Origin: Chryseobacterium sp. MA9 | GTDB taxonomy: Bacteria > Bacteroidota > Bacteroidia > Flavobacteriales > Weeksellaceae | Direction: 5' to 3' | DNA: 64,000 nt | NCBI RefSeq assembly: GCF_024399315.1 | Contig: NZ_CP075170.1 | Coordinates: 620,001 to 684,000, forward strand | Shown: in pieces, positions 50,581 to 60,079 of the stretch | Layout of the letters: every line of letters begins with the position of its first letter | Numbering within the stretch: the first letter of the stretch is position 1 | Translations under genes and position numbers: made by a program | The notes under the pieces: generated by a model | The model's database searches: none | Seen by the model: the letters and a program-made list of their open reading frames with translations, nothing else | What the model was told of the DNA's origin: nothing

Positions 50581-51348
50581 TTATTGTTTATGTCCATACA
50601 TCAGGATGCGTTTAAATGCATAGATGGCCGGGTATTTTGTAAACCTTTGTGCTATGCGTGATTTAAATTCAGTAATGAAACCTTCTTTTTGATCTCCTTC
50701 CAAACGTTCCAGATAGGGCAATAGTGCAGTTCCTGAAATGAATGCATATAAGGCCTCGTGATCATCGGCAATGATAGGATATACCTTCTGAAATATTTCT
50801 ATATCCTGAATTCCGTTATCAAATAGTATCTGTGCATAATCATCCATTGAAAGTACTGGCGAATCACGGTTGAAATGATTTAACTGTGATACATAAGGCT
50901 CTTCATCTGCCATTTCCGTTAGAATCTGATTCAGGATATTTTCTTTCTGAACGGGCATCTGAATAGCTAACTGACCTCCGGGGGATAGCAGTCCAATGAT
51001 TTTAGGAAATAAAGCTTCGTGATCATCAGCCCATTGTAAAGCGGCGTTACTAAAGACAAGATCCCATTTCTGATCAGACTTGGCTGTTTCTTCAATGGTC
51101 TGAAGTTTAAAATGTAGATTTTCATTTTCATACTTCTTCGATTCTTCAAGCATTTCTGCTGATGAATCAATTCCTAAAAATGTAGAACCTGTTAGTTTTT
51201 CTGTTAAGATAGAAGTTTGTTCTCCGGTACCGCAGCCTAAGTCAATAGCTTTTATATTGCTTTCAGGCTTGATTAATGCTGCTAAATCGTAAAAGGGTTT
51301 GTAGCGTACATCTTTGTATTGGTCGTATAGTTCGGGATTCCAGGGCAT
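50581..51348 (-). CDS. Class I SAM methyltransferase, Tam-like
   Basis: A 255-residue methyltransferase. SAM motif I is AIDLGCGTGEQ (34-44), motif II FLGIDSSAEMLEESKK, and motif IV DLVFSNAALQWADDHEALF. The order and MPWNPELYDQYKD start resemble trans-aconitate 2-methyltransferase, which detoxifies trans-aconitate made from the citric acid cycle. Tam function is likely but not certain. Confidence 0.82.
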   Translation of the reverse strand: MPWNPELYDQYKDVRYKPFYDLAALIKPESNIKAIDLGCGTGEQTSILTEKLTGSTFLGIDSSAEMLEESKKYENENLHFKLQTIEETAKSDQKWDLVFSNAALQWADDHEALFPKIIGLLSPGGQLAIQMPVQKENILNQILTEMADEEPYVSQLNHFNRDSPVLSMDDYAQILFDNGIQDIEIFQKVYPIIADDHEALYAFISGTALLPYLERLEGDQKEGFITEFKSRIAQRFTKYPAIYAFKRILMYGHKQ

Positions 51349-51441
51349 AAAAATAATTTTGAAAATGATACTATAAAGGTAAAGAATCTATCTCAAAAAT
51401 AAGTGCCGAAAATGTTACCAGCCATTATTTTAAATCCATAT

Positions 51442-51473
51442 AAAAAAAGCGACCGTCAGAAACAGTCGCTTTT
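51442..51473 (-). terminator. Terminator of uvrA
   Basis: AAAAGCGAC and GTCGCTTTT flank a 11-base loop; the minus strand continues TTTTTTT. It starts right past the stop codon. Confidence 0.88.
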
Positions 51474-51476
51474 AAT

Positions 51477-54284
51477 TTATTGTTCAAGTTTTTCCTTGAT
51501 GTATTTTGCTGTGTGAGATTTTTTATTTTTTGTCAGATCTTCAGGTGTTCCTGCAAATACAACTTCTCCGCCATGTTTTCCTGCTTCCGGACCGATATCA
51601 ATAATGTAATCGGCACTTTTGATGATATCAGGCTGGTGCTCAATAACAATCACCGAATGTCCAAGATCAATCAATGCCTGCAGTGATTTCAATAGCTTCT
51701 GAATATCATGGAAGTGAAGTCCTGTGGAAGGTTCATCAAAGATAAATAAGGTTTTATCCGTTGTTACCCCTTTTACAAGAAATGAAGCCAGTTTCACACG
51801 CTGTGCCTCACCACCGGAAAGCGTAGAAGAGCTTTGTCCAAGCTGCAGATATCCTAAACCAACTTCCTGAAGAGGTCTCAGTTTCGTTACAATCTTCTCT
51901 TCATTATTGTCTTTAAAGAATTCCAGGGCTTCATTTACGGTCATATGAAGGATATCCGAAATGTTTTTCTCGTCAAATTTTACTTCAAGGATCTCATTTT
52001 TGAATCGTGTTCCTTTACAAACCTCGCATTCAAGCTCAATGTCAGCCATAAACTGCATAGAAACATTGATAACTCCTTCTCCTTTACATTCATCACATCT
52101 TCCGCCATCTACGTTAAAAGAGAAATGTTTAGGTTTATACCCCATCATTTTCGCTACTTTCTGCTTGGCAAAAAGATCACGGATGTCGTCATAAGCTTTC
52201 AAATAGGTTACCGGGTTTGAACGGGATGATTTTCCAATCGGGTTCTGATCAATAAGTTCAATATTTTTGATCAGTTTTTTTGGGAATTCTACAGAATCAT
52301 AGTCTCCTTTTTTACCACCCATTCCAAGTTGAATCTGAATGTCATTCGTAAGGATTTCTTTCATCAAAGTAGATTTTCCGCTTCCTGAAACTCCGGAAAT
52401 TACAACCAGGCTTTCCAACGGAACATCTACATCTATATTTTTAAGGTTATTCTGACGGGCTCCTTTAATGTGAATCCATTCTTTTCCTTTTCTTCGTTTC
52501 TTCGGAACCTCAATTTCCAGCCTTCCGGTAAGGTATTCTGAAGTAAGAGTGTTTGCTTTTTTCAGATCTTTATAATCTCCGGCAAATACCAGTTCGCCAC
52601 CAAGGTAACCTGCTTCAGGGCCAATATCAATAATATAATCAGCGGCTCTCATTACATCTTCATCGTGTTCTACTACAATTACGGTATTTCCAAGGTCTCG
52701 AAGATTTTTCAATACTTCAATCAGATTTTCCGTGTCTTTAGAGTGAAGACCAATAGAAGGTTCATCCAGAATATAAATAGAACCTACCAAAGAACTTCCT
52801 AAACTGGTTGCTAAGTTGATTCTTTGACTTTCTCCTCCTGAAAGGGTATTGGAAGTCCTGTTTAATGTTAAATATCCTAATCCTACCTTTAATAAAAATT
52901 CAAGACGGGTAGTGATTTCATAGATCAGTCTTTTAGCAACCTCTTTGTCATGATCAGAAAGCTTTAGTCCATTGATTACCGGAGCCAGTTCATCCAAAGG
53001 AAGTTCAATCATCGACTGGATATTGTGCCCGTCTACTTTTACCCAGCTGGTTTCTTCACGAAGCCTCAATCCTTCACACGTAGGACAAAGTGTTTTTCCT
53101 CTGTAGCGGGAAAGCATTACTCTGTATTGGATTTTATAAAGGTTTTCTTCAAGCATTTTGAAGAAATTATTGATGGATGGGAAACTGCTTTTTCCGTCAC
53201 CTTTCCAAAGGAAGTTTTTCTGTTCTTTTGTTAATTGGTGATATGGTTTATGAATAGGGAAGTCTCCTGCTTTTTTGATGAAGTCTTTTTTCCACTCACT
53301 CATGGTTTCACCTCTCCAGCTTACAACGGCATCTTCGTAGATGGATAATGTTTTATTGGGAACTACAAGATCTTCATCTATTCCGATTACTTTTCCGTAT
53401 CCTTCACATGCAGGACATGCTCCATATGGGTTATTAAAGCTGAAAAAATGAACATTCGGTTCAAGAAACTCCATTCCGTCCAGTTCAAACTTATTGGAGA
53501 ATTCTTTTACTTTTTCAGTATCTGTATTTTTTAACGAACAATAGCCGCGTCCTTCATAAAATGCCATCTGAATAGAGTCTGCAAGTCTTTGTAAAAAGCT
53601 TTCGTCTTCTTCATAGGAGAAACGGTCAATAACGAGATTGATCGTCATTCCTTTTTCAGGGGTAAATCCAAAGCTTTCCAGATCTTCAATTCCTGCTAAG
53701 TTTCCGTTGATTTCAAGTCTTGTGAAACCTGCCAGTTTCAAAATATTCAGGGTTTCTTTGAAATTGTCAGCATCATATTCCAAAGGAGCTGTTAATAAAA
53801 AAGAAGTATCTTTTTTGGAAGCTTTGATAAAATCTACCACATCAGAAACCGAATCTTTTTTTACTTCTTCTCCCGAAACAGGAGAAAAGGTTTTCCCGAT
53901 TCTGGCAAAAAGAAGCTTCATATAATCGTAGATCTCCGTAGATGTTCCTACAGTAGAACGCGGATTGGAAGAAATTACTTTCTGCTGGATTGCAATAGAC
54001 GGCGCAAGTCCTTTGATATCATCTACTTTTGGCTTTTCTAATTTTCCCAAAAACTGACGCGCATAAGAACTTAAACTTTCAACATACCTTCTTTGCCCTT
54101 CAGCATAAATGGTATCAAAGGCCAAAGATGACTTCCCGCTTCCTGAAACTCCTGTAATAACAATCAGTTTATTCTTCGGGATCAGGACATCTATATGTTT
54201 CAGATTGTTAAGATGTGCATTCTTAACGAAGATCTGTTTTTTTATGTCTATTTCTGTTGTATTAGCCATATTTTGTTTATTCAT
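51477..54284 (-). CDS. uvrA: Excinuclease ABC subunit A
   Basis: Damage-sensing ATPase of nucleotide excision repair, 935 residues, close to the E. coli length of 940. It has two ABC modules: Walker A GVSGSGKSS (45-53) and GVSGSGKST in the second half, signatures LSGGESQRINLA and [12 protein letters not shown]. Zinc-finger cysteines are in CPACEGYG/CPTCEG and CDECKGEG/CEVCKG. UvrB and UvrC are not in the window. Start is MNKQNMANTT, or the MANTT five codons later. Monocistronic. Confidence 0.97.
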   Translation of the reverse strand: MNKQNMANTTEIDIKKQIFVKNAHLNNLKHIDVLIPKNKLIVITGVSGSGKSSLAFDTIYAEGQRRYVESLSSYARQFLGKLEKPKVDDIKGLAPSIAIQQKVISSNPRSTVGTSTEIYDYMKLLFARIGKTFSPVSGEEVKKDSVSDVVDFIKASKKDTSFLLTAPLEYDADNFKETLNILKLAGFTRLEINGNLAGIEDLESFGFTPEKGMTINLVIDRFSYEEDESFLQRLADSIQMAFYEGRGYCSLKNTDTEKVKEFSNKFELDGMEFLEPNVHFFSFNNPYGACPACEGYGKVIGIDEDLVVPNKTLSIYEDAVVSWRGETMSEWKKDFIKKAGDFPIHKPYHQLTKEQKNFLWKGDGKSSFPSINNFFKMLEENLYKIQYRVMLSRYRGKTLCPTCEGLRLREETSWVKVDGHNIQSMIELPLDELAPVINGLKLSDHDKEVAKRLIYEITTRLEFLLKVGLGYLTLNRTSNTLSGGESQRINLATSLGSSLVGSIYILDEPSIGLHSKDTENLIEVLKNLRDLGNTVIVVEHDEDVMRAADYIIDIGPEAGYLGGELVFAGDYKDLKKANTLTSEYLTGRLEIEVPKKRRKGKEWIHIKGARQNNLKNIDVDVPLESLVVISGVSGSGKSTLMKEILTNDIQIQLGMGGKKGDYDSVEFPKKLIKNIELIDQNPIGKSSRSNPVTYLKAYDDIRDLFAKQKVAKMMGYKPKHFSFNVDGGRCDECKGEGVINVSMQFMADIELECEVCKGTRFKNEILEVKFDEKNISDILHMTVNEALEFFKDNNEEKIVTKLRPLQEVGLGYLQLGQSSSTLSGGEAQRVKLASFLVKGVTTDKTLFIFDEPSTGLHFHDIQKLLKSLQALIDLGHSVIVIEHQPDIIKSADYIIDIGPEAGKHGGEVVFAGTPEDLTKNKKSHTAKYIKEKLEQ

Positions 54285-54725
54285 AAAGGTGACTGTACAG
54301 CATTAAGGCCGCCAGTATAATGGTGTTTTGCCACTGAATATTTCAGGGCTGTCATCAATTGAATCCCGAATCTATCTGATCACTGTAACATTATTTTATT
54401 AAAAAATACAGTTTCAAAATACAGTTGAAAAGAATAGTTTCATCATAAAAATTAAGACCCACAAAATTACGAATTTTTACTGGAAATTTTATGCATATCT
54501 TATTGTTAAAAATTATTATCATAAGCAGTAAATTAGGAGGGTAAAATTGAAATATAATCATTGGAAAATAATAAAATGAAGTAGGTTTTGTGATTTATTC
54601 TTGTTTTGTTGTTTATTTTACAGTATTCAATATAGTTTTAGAAATTATGTTATATTTTTTTATTGAACTATTGTTTTGTGTTTTAAAATTATTTAAAATT
54701 GTACTCTTAAATATGTAATATAGAA

Positions 54726-54776
54726 ATGAGAAAATTATTCAGAGATCTGGTTACACATTTAATGAAGAAAAGATAG
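54726..54776 (+). CDS. Possible 16-residue micropeptide
   Basis: A short basic amphipathic peptide frame ending 14 bases before a strong terminator. No consensus promoter was found nearby and the leader is AT-rich. It may be an sRNA instead of a gene. Confidence 0.2.
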   Translation: MRKLFRDLVTHLMKKR

Positions 54777-54790
54777 AATTACTCCCTCAC

Positions 54791-54820
54791 AAAGATGCAG
54801 CATTACGCTGCATCTTTTTT
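54791..54820 (+). terminator. Strong terminator before TonB receptor
   Basis: AAAGATGCAGC-attac-GCTGCATCTTT is perfect and followed by T-rich sequence. No annotated gene upstream on this strand uses it. Confidence 0.88.
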
Positions 54821-54834
54821 TATGACAACTATCA

Positions 54835-54866
54835 TTTGTCTGTCTTGGTGAACTCCCTTACTTTTG
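54835..54866 (+). promoter_or_regulatory. Promoter of BtuB-like receptor
   Basis: TTTG (54835-54838), 20 bases, TACTTTTG (54859-54866): a full match to the Bacteroidota -33/-7 promoter with good spacing. Confidence 0.65.
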
Positions 54867-54897
54867 GGATCTGTTATAAAAAACTACGGAAACGATT

Positions 54898-56709
54898 ATG
54901 ATCAAAAAGATAGGAAGTGCTTTTTTTCTGGGATCTTTACTTTGGGTAAATGCACAGGAGAAGACAACAGATATTGAAAGCATTGAATTTCAGGGAAAAT
55001 TTATCTCTACACCTTATAAAAGTGCCAATCAGAATATCAGCGTTATCAGCAGAGAAGATATTGTAAATTCTCCTGCTAAAAGTATCGATGAAATCCTTCA
55101 GCAGGTGCCAGGAATGGACATCAGAAGGAGAGGTGCCAATGGGGTGCAGAGTGATATTGGTTTCCGGGGAAGTTCTTTTGAGCAGGTTCTTCTGCTTCTG
55201 AACGGAATCAGGATGAATGACTCCCAGACCGGACATAATAATATGAATATCCCGGTGGATCTTGATGACGTAGAAAGAATAGAAATCATAAAAGGGCCGG
55301 CTGCCAGACGTTTTGGACAGAATGCTTATGCCGGTGTTATTAATATTATTACCAAAGCTGTTCCTGGAAAAAAAGTGAAAATCAGTGCGGATGGAGGAGA
55401 TTTCAGTACTTACGGTCTTGGATTCAATGCTCAGATAGGAAATGAAAAGTTTACCAACTCTCTTCAGGCCAATTCTGCTTCTTCGGAAGGATATATGTTT
55501 AATACTGATTATGAGATCAGGAATGTCTTTTATCAGGGAAAACTGAATATCAAAAATGGAGATGTGAGAGTACAGGCTGGTTTTTCGGAAAAGAAATTCG
55601 GGGCCAATGGTTTTTATGCTTCCAGCACTGCAACAAAACAATATGAGGAAACACAGGCTTCTATTGTAAGTGTAGCACATCAGCAGACTTTTGGAAAGCT
55701 GAAACTTAATTCAAATGTATACTGGAGAAGAGGGCAGGATATGTATCTTTATGACAGATGGGATCCGGATTTTTACAGAAATATGCACATTGGAAATAAT
55801 GTAGGTGGCGAAGTGAATTCCAGCTACCAGTGGGGATTGGGAACAACCGGAATTGGGGTAGAGCTTAGAAAAGAATTTCTGGCGAGCAGTAATCTGGGTG
55901 ACAGAAACCGCTTTGTATCTCAGGTTTTCTTTGAACATCATTTTTCATTACTGGATAAGAAACTTAACATCAGTCCGGGGATCTCCTGGGCCAACTATTC
56001 TAAAGAAGGGAATTTCTTTTATCCTGGGCTGGATGTCGGCTATAACTTTAATCCTAATAATAAAATCTACGGAAATATTGCGAAAGTACACCGTATACCA
56101 ACCTTTACCGAACTTTATTATGTCAGTAGAACGGAACAGGGAAATCCTGATTTACAGCCTGAAAATGCAGTATCATCAGAAGTTGGATATCAATATCAGA
56201 ACAACAGGATTTTAGCTAAAATAAGCGGATTTTTAAGAAATTCCAGCAATTCTATTGATTGGGTTAAAAATGACCTGAAAGACAAAGTCTGGTTTGCAGA
56301 AAATGTAGGAGATATCAAAACTAAAGGGATTGAAGCAGAGTGGAGCCACAGACCGGTAGACTGGCTAAAGTATACGATTGGATATACTTATATTGACAGC
56401 CAATATGAAGAAAAAAATGGTTTGGTTTCAAGATATATTCTGGACAATCTGAGACATCAGTTTATTTCCAAATTAGAGGTGAAATTCCTGAAAAACTTTA
56501 CCAATGAGCTTGTTTACCGTTACAACGAAAGAGTGAATCTGGGAACTTATAATCTTGTTGATGAAAAGTTGAGTTTTGCTAAAAAAGACTACTCAGTTTA
56601 TGTTTTGATTAACAATATTACCAATACAAACTATACGGAAGCGTTTGGAGTGGCAATGCCGCAAAGGTGGTTCCACATTGGGTTTTCTTATACAATTAAT
56701 ATTAAGTAG
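54898..56709 (+). CDS. TonB-dependent receptor, BtuB/CirA-like
   Basis: Outer-membrane receptor of 603 residues, smaller than SusC-type proteins. Signal MIKKIGSAFFLGSLLWVNAQ; plug region with NISVISREDIVNSPAKSIDEIL, VPGMDIRRRGANG, GFRGSSFEQVLLLLNGIRMND and IEIIKGPAARRFGQNAYAGVINIIT; barrel from about 150 with HRIPTFTELYY and the final strand GFSYTINIK. Size and plug resemble BtuB/colicin-I-type receptors for cobalamin, heme or catechol siderophores. Ligand unknown. A DUF2490 gene follows. Confidence 0.9.
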   Translation: MIKKIGSAFFLGSLLWVNAQEKTTDIESIEFQGKFISTPYKSANQNISVISREDIVNSPAKSIDEILQQVPGMDIRRRGANGVQSDIGFRGSSFEQVLLLLNGIRMNDSQTGHNNMNIPVDLDDVERIEIIKGPAARRFGQNAYAGVINIITKAVPGKKVKISADGGDFSTYGLGFNAQIGNEKFTNSLQANSASSEGYMFNTDYEIRNVFYQGKLNIKNGDVRVQAGFSEKKFGANGFYASSTATKQYEETQASIVSVAHQQTFGKLKLNSNVYWRRGQDMYLYDRWDPDFYRNMHIGNNVGGEVNSSYQWGLGTTGIGVELRKEFLASSNLGDRNRFVSQVFFEHHFSLLDKKLNISPGISWANYSKEGNFFYPGLDVGYNFNPNNKIYGNIAKVHRIPTFTELYYVSRTEQGNPDLQPENAVSSEVGYQYQNNRILAKISGFLRNSSNSIDWVKNDLKDKVWFAENVGDIKTKGIEAEWSHRPVDWLKYTIGYTYIDSQYEEKNGLVSRYILDNLRHQFISKLEVKFLKNFTNELVYRYNERVNLGTYNLVDEKLSFAKKDYSVYVLINNITNTNYTEAFGVAMPQRWFHIGFSYTINIK

Positions 56710-56760
56710 GTGTTAATTCAATATTAATGAAAGTTAATATTAACAAATTGTTAAAAAATA

Positions 56761-56768
56761 TACATTTG
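56761..56768 (+). promoter_or_regulatory. -7 box of DUF2490 gene
   Basis: TACATTTG, consensus, 12 bases before the ATG. A perfect 12-bp palindrome GTTAATATTAAC (56733-56744) lies where an operator would sit. Confidence 0.45.
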
Positions 56769-56780
56769 CAAAAATTTTTT

Positions 56781-57497
56781 ATGAAACGTCTTATAGGCCT
56801 AGGTTTACTACTTGGAATTTCTTTTTTTAAAGCACAGGAACACATTTCCAGCTTCAATGCAGTGACTCTGACCTATAAGTTTCATCCGAAATTTTTCCTT
56901 TATGCAGAAGGACAGATGCGTGGCAACGAAGATTATACCTACCCTGATTATTATGAGATAAAAGGAGGGCTAGGGTATAATCTTACCAAAAACCACAAAC
57001 CTTTTGTAGGATTGGGAAGATATGTGAACTATAAAGAGCACAGCTTAAGCAGAGAGGAGTTCAGAGTATGGCTTCAGGATGTCATTGATATTAAAAAAGG
57101 CATCGTAAAGTTTGAAAACCGTTTTCGTGTTGAAAAAAGCTGGTTCTATGAGCCCAAAACAGATCTTACTTCCCAGAGAATGCGTTACAGATATCGTCTG
57201 AATGTAAGTGTTCCTTTAAATTCCAAAACCATTAAGAAAGGAACTGTCTTCGCTAATGCATATGATGAAGTCTTCTTTGTAAGCCCGATGAAGCCTAGTT
57301 TTGCCAGAAACAGAGTTTATGGTGGTTTCGGCTATCAGATTGATGATTATTTTGGAATCGTGAGCGGATATCTTTGGCAGCGTGAATTTGAAGCGAAAGG
57401 GAATAAAAATTTACATTTTATCTACCTTGCTTTAAACATCAATATAGATGGAACAGATCATCACACGAAAACCTACGATTTCCCTGGTGCGGATTAA
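56781..57497 (+). CDS. DUF2490 outer-membrane protein
   Basis: A 238-residue beta-rich protein with signal MKRLIGLGLLLGISFFKAQ; the ATG is chosen so that the signal is N-terminal and fits the promoter. Alternating strands (TYKFHPKFFLYAEGQMRGN, RFRVEKSWFYEP, QRMRYRYRLNVSVPL) indicate a small barrel like other DUF2490 proteins, of unknown function. Its TAA shares bases with the stop of the convergent M48 gene. Confidence 0.8.
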   Translation: MKRLIGLGLLLGISFFKAQEHISSFNAVTLTYKFHPKFFLYAEGQMRGNEDYTYPDYYEIKGGLGYNLTKNHKPFVGLGRYVNYKEHSLSREEFRVWLQDVIDIKKGIVKFENRFRVEKSWFYEPKTDLTSQRMRYRYRLNVSVPLNSKTIKKGTVFANAYDEVFFVSPMKPSFARNRVYGGFGYQIDDYFGIVSGYLWQREFEAKGNKNLHFIYLALNINIDGTDHHTKTYDFPGAD

Positions 57498-59542
57498 TTC
57501 TTATTTAAACTTGATTGAAAATTTAATAAATCCAGCTTAGAATTAAAATAGTGATCATTGAGTAATGCCCTATATTTTTCAATCAGTGAAGATACAGAAC
57601 CTACCTCATGCTCAAGATATTTGTCTTTGTTGAAGTAAATATATTCAGAATCTACAAATTCCTGAAAAAGGGTTTTATCTTCATCGGTTAAGGCTTCCCT
57701 ATAAGCTGAGTTTTCAAGAAGTTCTCTGGTTTTTTGCTTAAAGGGTTCTTCTGCTTTTAATAGCTTGGCTCTATGTTTACGGATTTCGTCAAAGGGTAAA
57801 GTGACTGTCATAAACTGCAGATATGCGGTAAACTCATTAAGACTTTTCTGGAAATCATCATATTCTTTATCTATGACCGCCAGGTTTTTATACTTGGCGA
57901 GCAGATCTTTTTTCAGATCCTCATTAGAAATACGGTAATAATGCTGAAAGATTGCTTTATCGTTTTCCAGAAGCTCTTCTTTTACCCTTATCAGTTGGTT
58001 TTCCAATTTAGGAATAAGGGTTCCGGCATCTTTTGATTTGTATAGACTGCCATCAAATCTGAAGGTTTTTATTTCTTTCGGATAGGACGCCAGGTACTGC
58101 AGAGTCTGTATATCACTCTCTATTCCGGATTTCTCGTAGATTAAAGATACTTTTTTGTCACTGAAAAGATCAGAAGACTGATGAGGTAAGGAACTTGAAA
58201 TTACAGAATCAATATTTTCTACAATAGGATTATGTCTTTCGTAATACCCGTTAAAATCTGAGCTGAAAGTTTGATAGGTAATATTATCCAGATAAAGTTT
58301 TACAAAGTTTTCATCATCTATCACTTCTCCTACATTTTTTACACAGCGTAAAGTAAGGAGTTTTGTGGTCATGATTTCGCAGATATTATCAAAACCACTG
58401 ATGATTTCTTTTGCATATCTGTGGTCTGCAGCTGTATTCCTTGTTTCGTTTGTTTTAATCCTTTCAATTCTTTTTAGGATATCGGGATGTGAAGTCCATT
58501 GATCTTCAATTTCTATTCTGGATTTATTATATCGGGTAAGATCTTCGGCATCTATTTTAGGAAGTCCGTTTACATAAGGATGATTATTTCTTTCACATAA
58601 AATTTTCATTAAAGAAATCTGGTTCTTATAAATATCCTTTGGAAGATATTTTTGCCGGCTTTCAACATAAAAATTAAAAGAATAATTAAAAGCTGCATCA
58701 CTTAATTCCAGCCTTAATAAAGATGAAGCCTGCTCTTCAGGATTGGTAATGAAGGTTGAAATTGCATCAGCATGGTATTCCATTTCTCTCTGGAGAGAAG
58801 CATGATTTTTGAAAAGAAAGTTTGAGATACTTTTAAGAACAGATTGGAATGCATTGATGAAACTGACTGATATCAGACCAAAAATTTTAAAAACAGCATT
58901 GCCTCCCGAAAATTCCAATATGAAGTTTTCATACTCTTTATTATTGTAAACCGTTTCAAAAATTATTTTTTCAGCCTGATTCACATAACCGCCCACCTTC
59001 ATGCTTTTTTGAGAGAAATGTCCAAATTCATGGGCTAAAATGGTCCTTAATTCTCCTACACTGGTTGAATTGATAAGTCCAACCCCAATCGTCAGATTTT
59101 TCTTTACCGGCAAAAACATACTCCAGAAAACAGAGTTATAGCTTACACTGGCATTTACATCGGGTGAAAGAAAAACTTTTTGTGGTGCTTTTACTTTGGT
59201 TTCAGCTATGATTTCATCAATAATGGCAAACAGTGCAGGCTGGTGGGATCTGTTGACTTCTATCAGGTGGCGGGTGCTGTAATGCGTCTTTTTAAAAATG
59301 AATTTAACAAGAAATATAAACACAAAAACTCCAACACTTAATAATCCTGCTGCACCAAAAACTGTGAAGTAATTGAGAGAAACACTTAACAGTTTTATTG
59401 CCCCGTATCCTAATAAGAAGATCATCAGGAGAGAGGCGAGTATAAGTATCAGATAGATCAGGAAAAAAACCGAAATAGATACAATAGCAGATACCAGCTT
59501 GGATTGATAAGCTGATGAAATTTTAGGTAGGTTATTAGTCAT
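57494..59542 (-). CDS. M48-family membrane metallopeptidase
   Basis: A 682-residue zinc peptidase. Two N-terminal membrane regions (about 17-48 and 57-84) precede the catalytic domain: HEFGH at 171-175, and EMEYHADAIST supplying the third ligand. Relatives such as HtpX have about 290 residues; here a further 330 or so helical residues form a C-terminal extension of unknown role. It probably handles membrane-protein quality control. It lies 10 bases after the HD gene, so they are likely one operon. Confidence 0.85.
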   Translation of the reverse strand: MTNNLPKISSAYQSKLVSAIVSISVFFLIYLILILASLLMIFLLGYGAIKLLSVSLNYFTVFGAAGLLSVGVFVFIFLVKFIFKKTHYSTRHLIEVNRSHQPALFAIIDEIIAETKVKAPQKVFLSPDVNASVSYNSVFWSMFLPVKKNLTIGVGLINSTSVGELRTILAHEFGHFSQKSMKVGGYVNQAEKIIFETVYNNKEYENFILEFSGGNAVFKIFGLISVSFINAFQSVLKSISNFLFKNHASLQREMEYHADAISTFITNPEEQASSLLRLELSDAAFNYSFNFYVESRQKYLPKDIYKNQISLMKILCERNNHPYVNGLPKIDAEDLTRYNKSRIEIEDQWTSHPDILKRIERIKTNETRNTAADHRYAKEIISGFDNICEIMTTKLLTLRCVKNVGEVIDDENFVKLYLDNITYQTFSSDFNGYYERHNPIVENIDSVISSSLPHQSSDLFSDKKVSLIYEKSGIESDIQTLQYLASYPKEIKTFRFDGSLYKSKDAGTLIPKLENQLIRVKEELLENDKAIFQHYYRISNEDLKKDLLAKYKNLAVIDKEYDDFQKSLNEFTAYLQFMTVTLPFDEIRKHRAKLLKAEEPFKQKTRELLENSAYREALTDEDKTLFQEFVDSEYIYFNKDKYLEHEVGSVSSLIEKYRALLNDHYFNSKLDLLNFQSSLNKN

Positions 59543-59552
59543 GTGTTTTTTA

Positions 59553-59999
59553 TTAATATTTCTCTATCAGATAGCGATAGGCTTTCAGATATTTGTTGAA
59601 TCTTTTAATATCCTTAGGTGTGAGCTCTCTGTTTACTCTTCTAAGATCCATATTGTCACGAAGGTCATTCAGTTTTACTGCAACAGAGAGCAGAGATCTT
59701 TCTGTTCTTTTAATGAAATCATCGTAATCTTCTTCCGGATCAAACTTTGTAAGACAGCTGATGGCGAAAATGATATATTCAGGAAACCCTTCAGACCTTA
59801 AATAGTCCAGACTGAATTCCTCCGGATGGTCTTCTACTACATCATGCAGTACTCCAACGATTTTTTCGTCCAGTGTTTTACCATAATTCATTACACGCAT
59901 TACGTGGGCTATGTAAGGGGCATGATATTTATCGGTTTGTCCTTTATGGGCTTTGTCGGCAATTTTGATTGCTCTATTCAGTAATTCTTCTTTTGTCAT
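59553..59999 (-). CDS. HD-domain phosphohydrolase-like protein
   Basis: A 148-residue protein starting at MTKEELLNRAIKIADKAHKG; an 18-codon in-frame extension upstream is hydrophobic and unlikely. It resembles the N-terminal HD hydrolase of RelA/SpoT: metal ligands His32, His52-Asp53 (LHDVVED) and a later Asp in KLNDLRDN. Small SpoT-like HD proteins may hydrolyse (p)ppGpp, but synthetase regions are absent and this is not shown. First gene of the HD-M48 unit. Confidence 0.8.
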   Translation of the reverse strand: MTKEELLNRAIKIADKAHKGQTDKYHAPYIAHVMRVMNYGKTLDEKIVGVLHDVVEDHPEEFSLDYLRSEGFPEYIIFAISCLTKFDPEEDYDDFIKRTERSLLSVAVKLNDLRDNMDLRRVNRELTPKDIKRFNKYLKAYRYLIEKY

Positions 60000-60079
60000 T
60001 TCTAATGAAAAATAGAGTACAAAAATAAAAAATGCCTTAAAAAAATAAGACATTTTTATTAAGATTATTTCAATTCATT

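Larger units (their letters stand above)
54285..54897 (+). other. 613-base region with micro-ORF and promoter
   Basis: Mostly AT-rich. It holds a 16-codon frame (54726-54776, MRKLFRDLVTHLMKKR), a strong terminator after it (54791-54820), and then a clear promoter for the TonB receptor. No B12-box or other riboswitch signature was found upstream of that receptor. Confidence 0.5.

Noticed and set aside
54285..54897. Cobalamin riboswitch upstream of the BtuB-like receptor
   Set aside because: No B12-box or conserved riboswitch stems were found; a plain -33/-7 promoter and short leader are present instead.
54937..55680. 247-codon minus-strand frame across the BtuB-like receptor
   Set aside because: The plus strand gives a complete, well-conserved receptor; the antisense product is His/Ser/Phe-rich and matches nothing.
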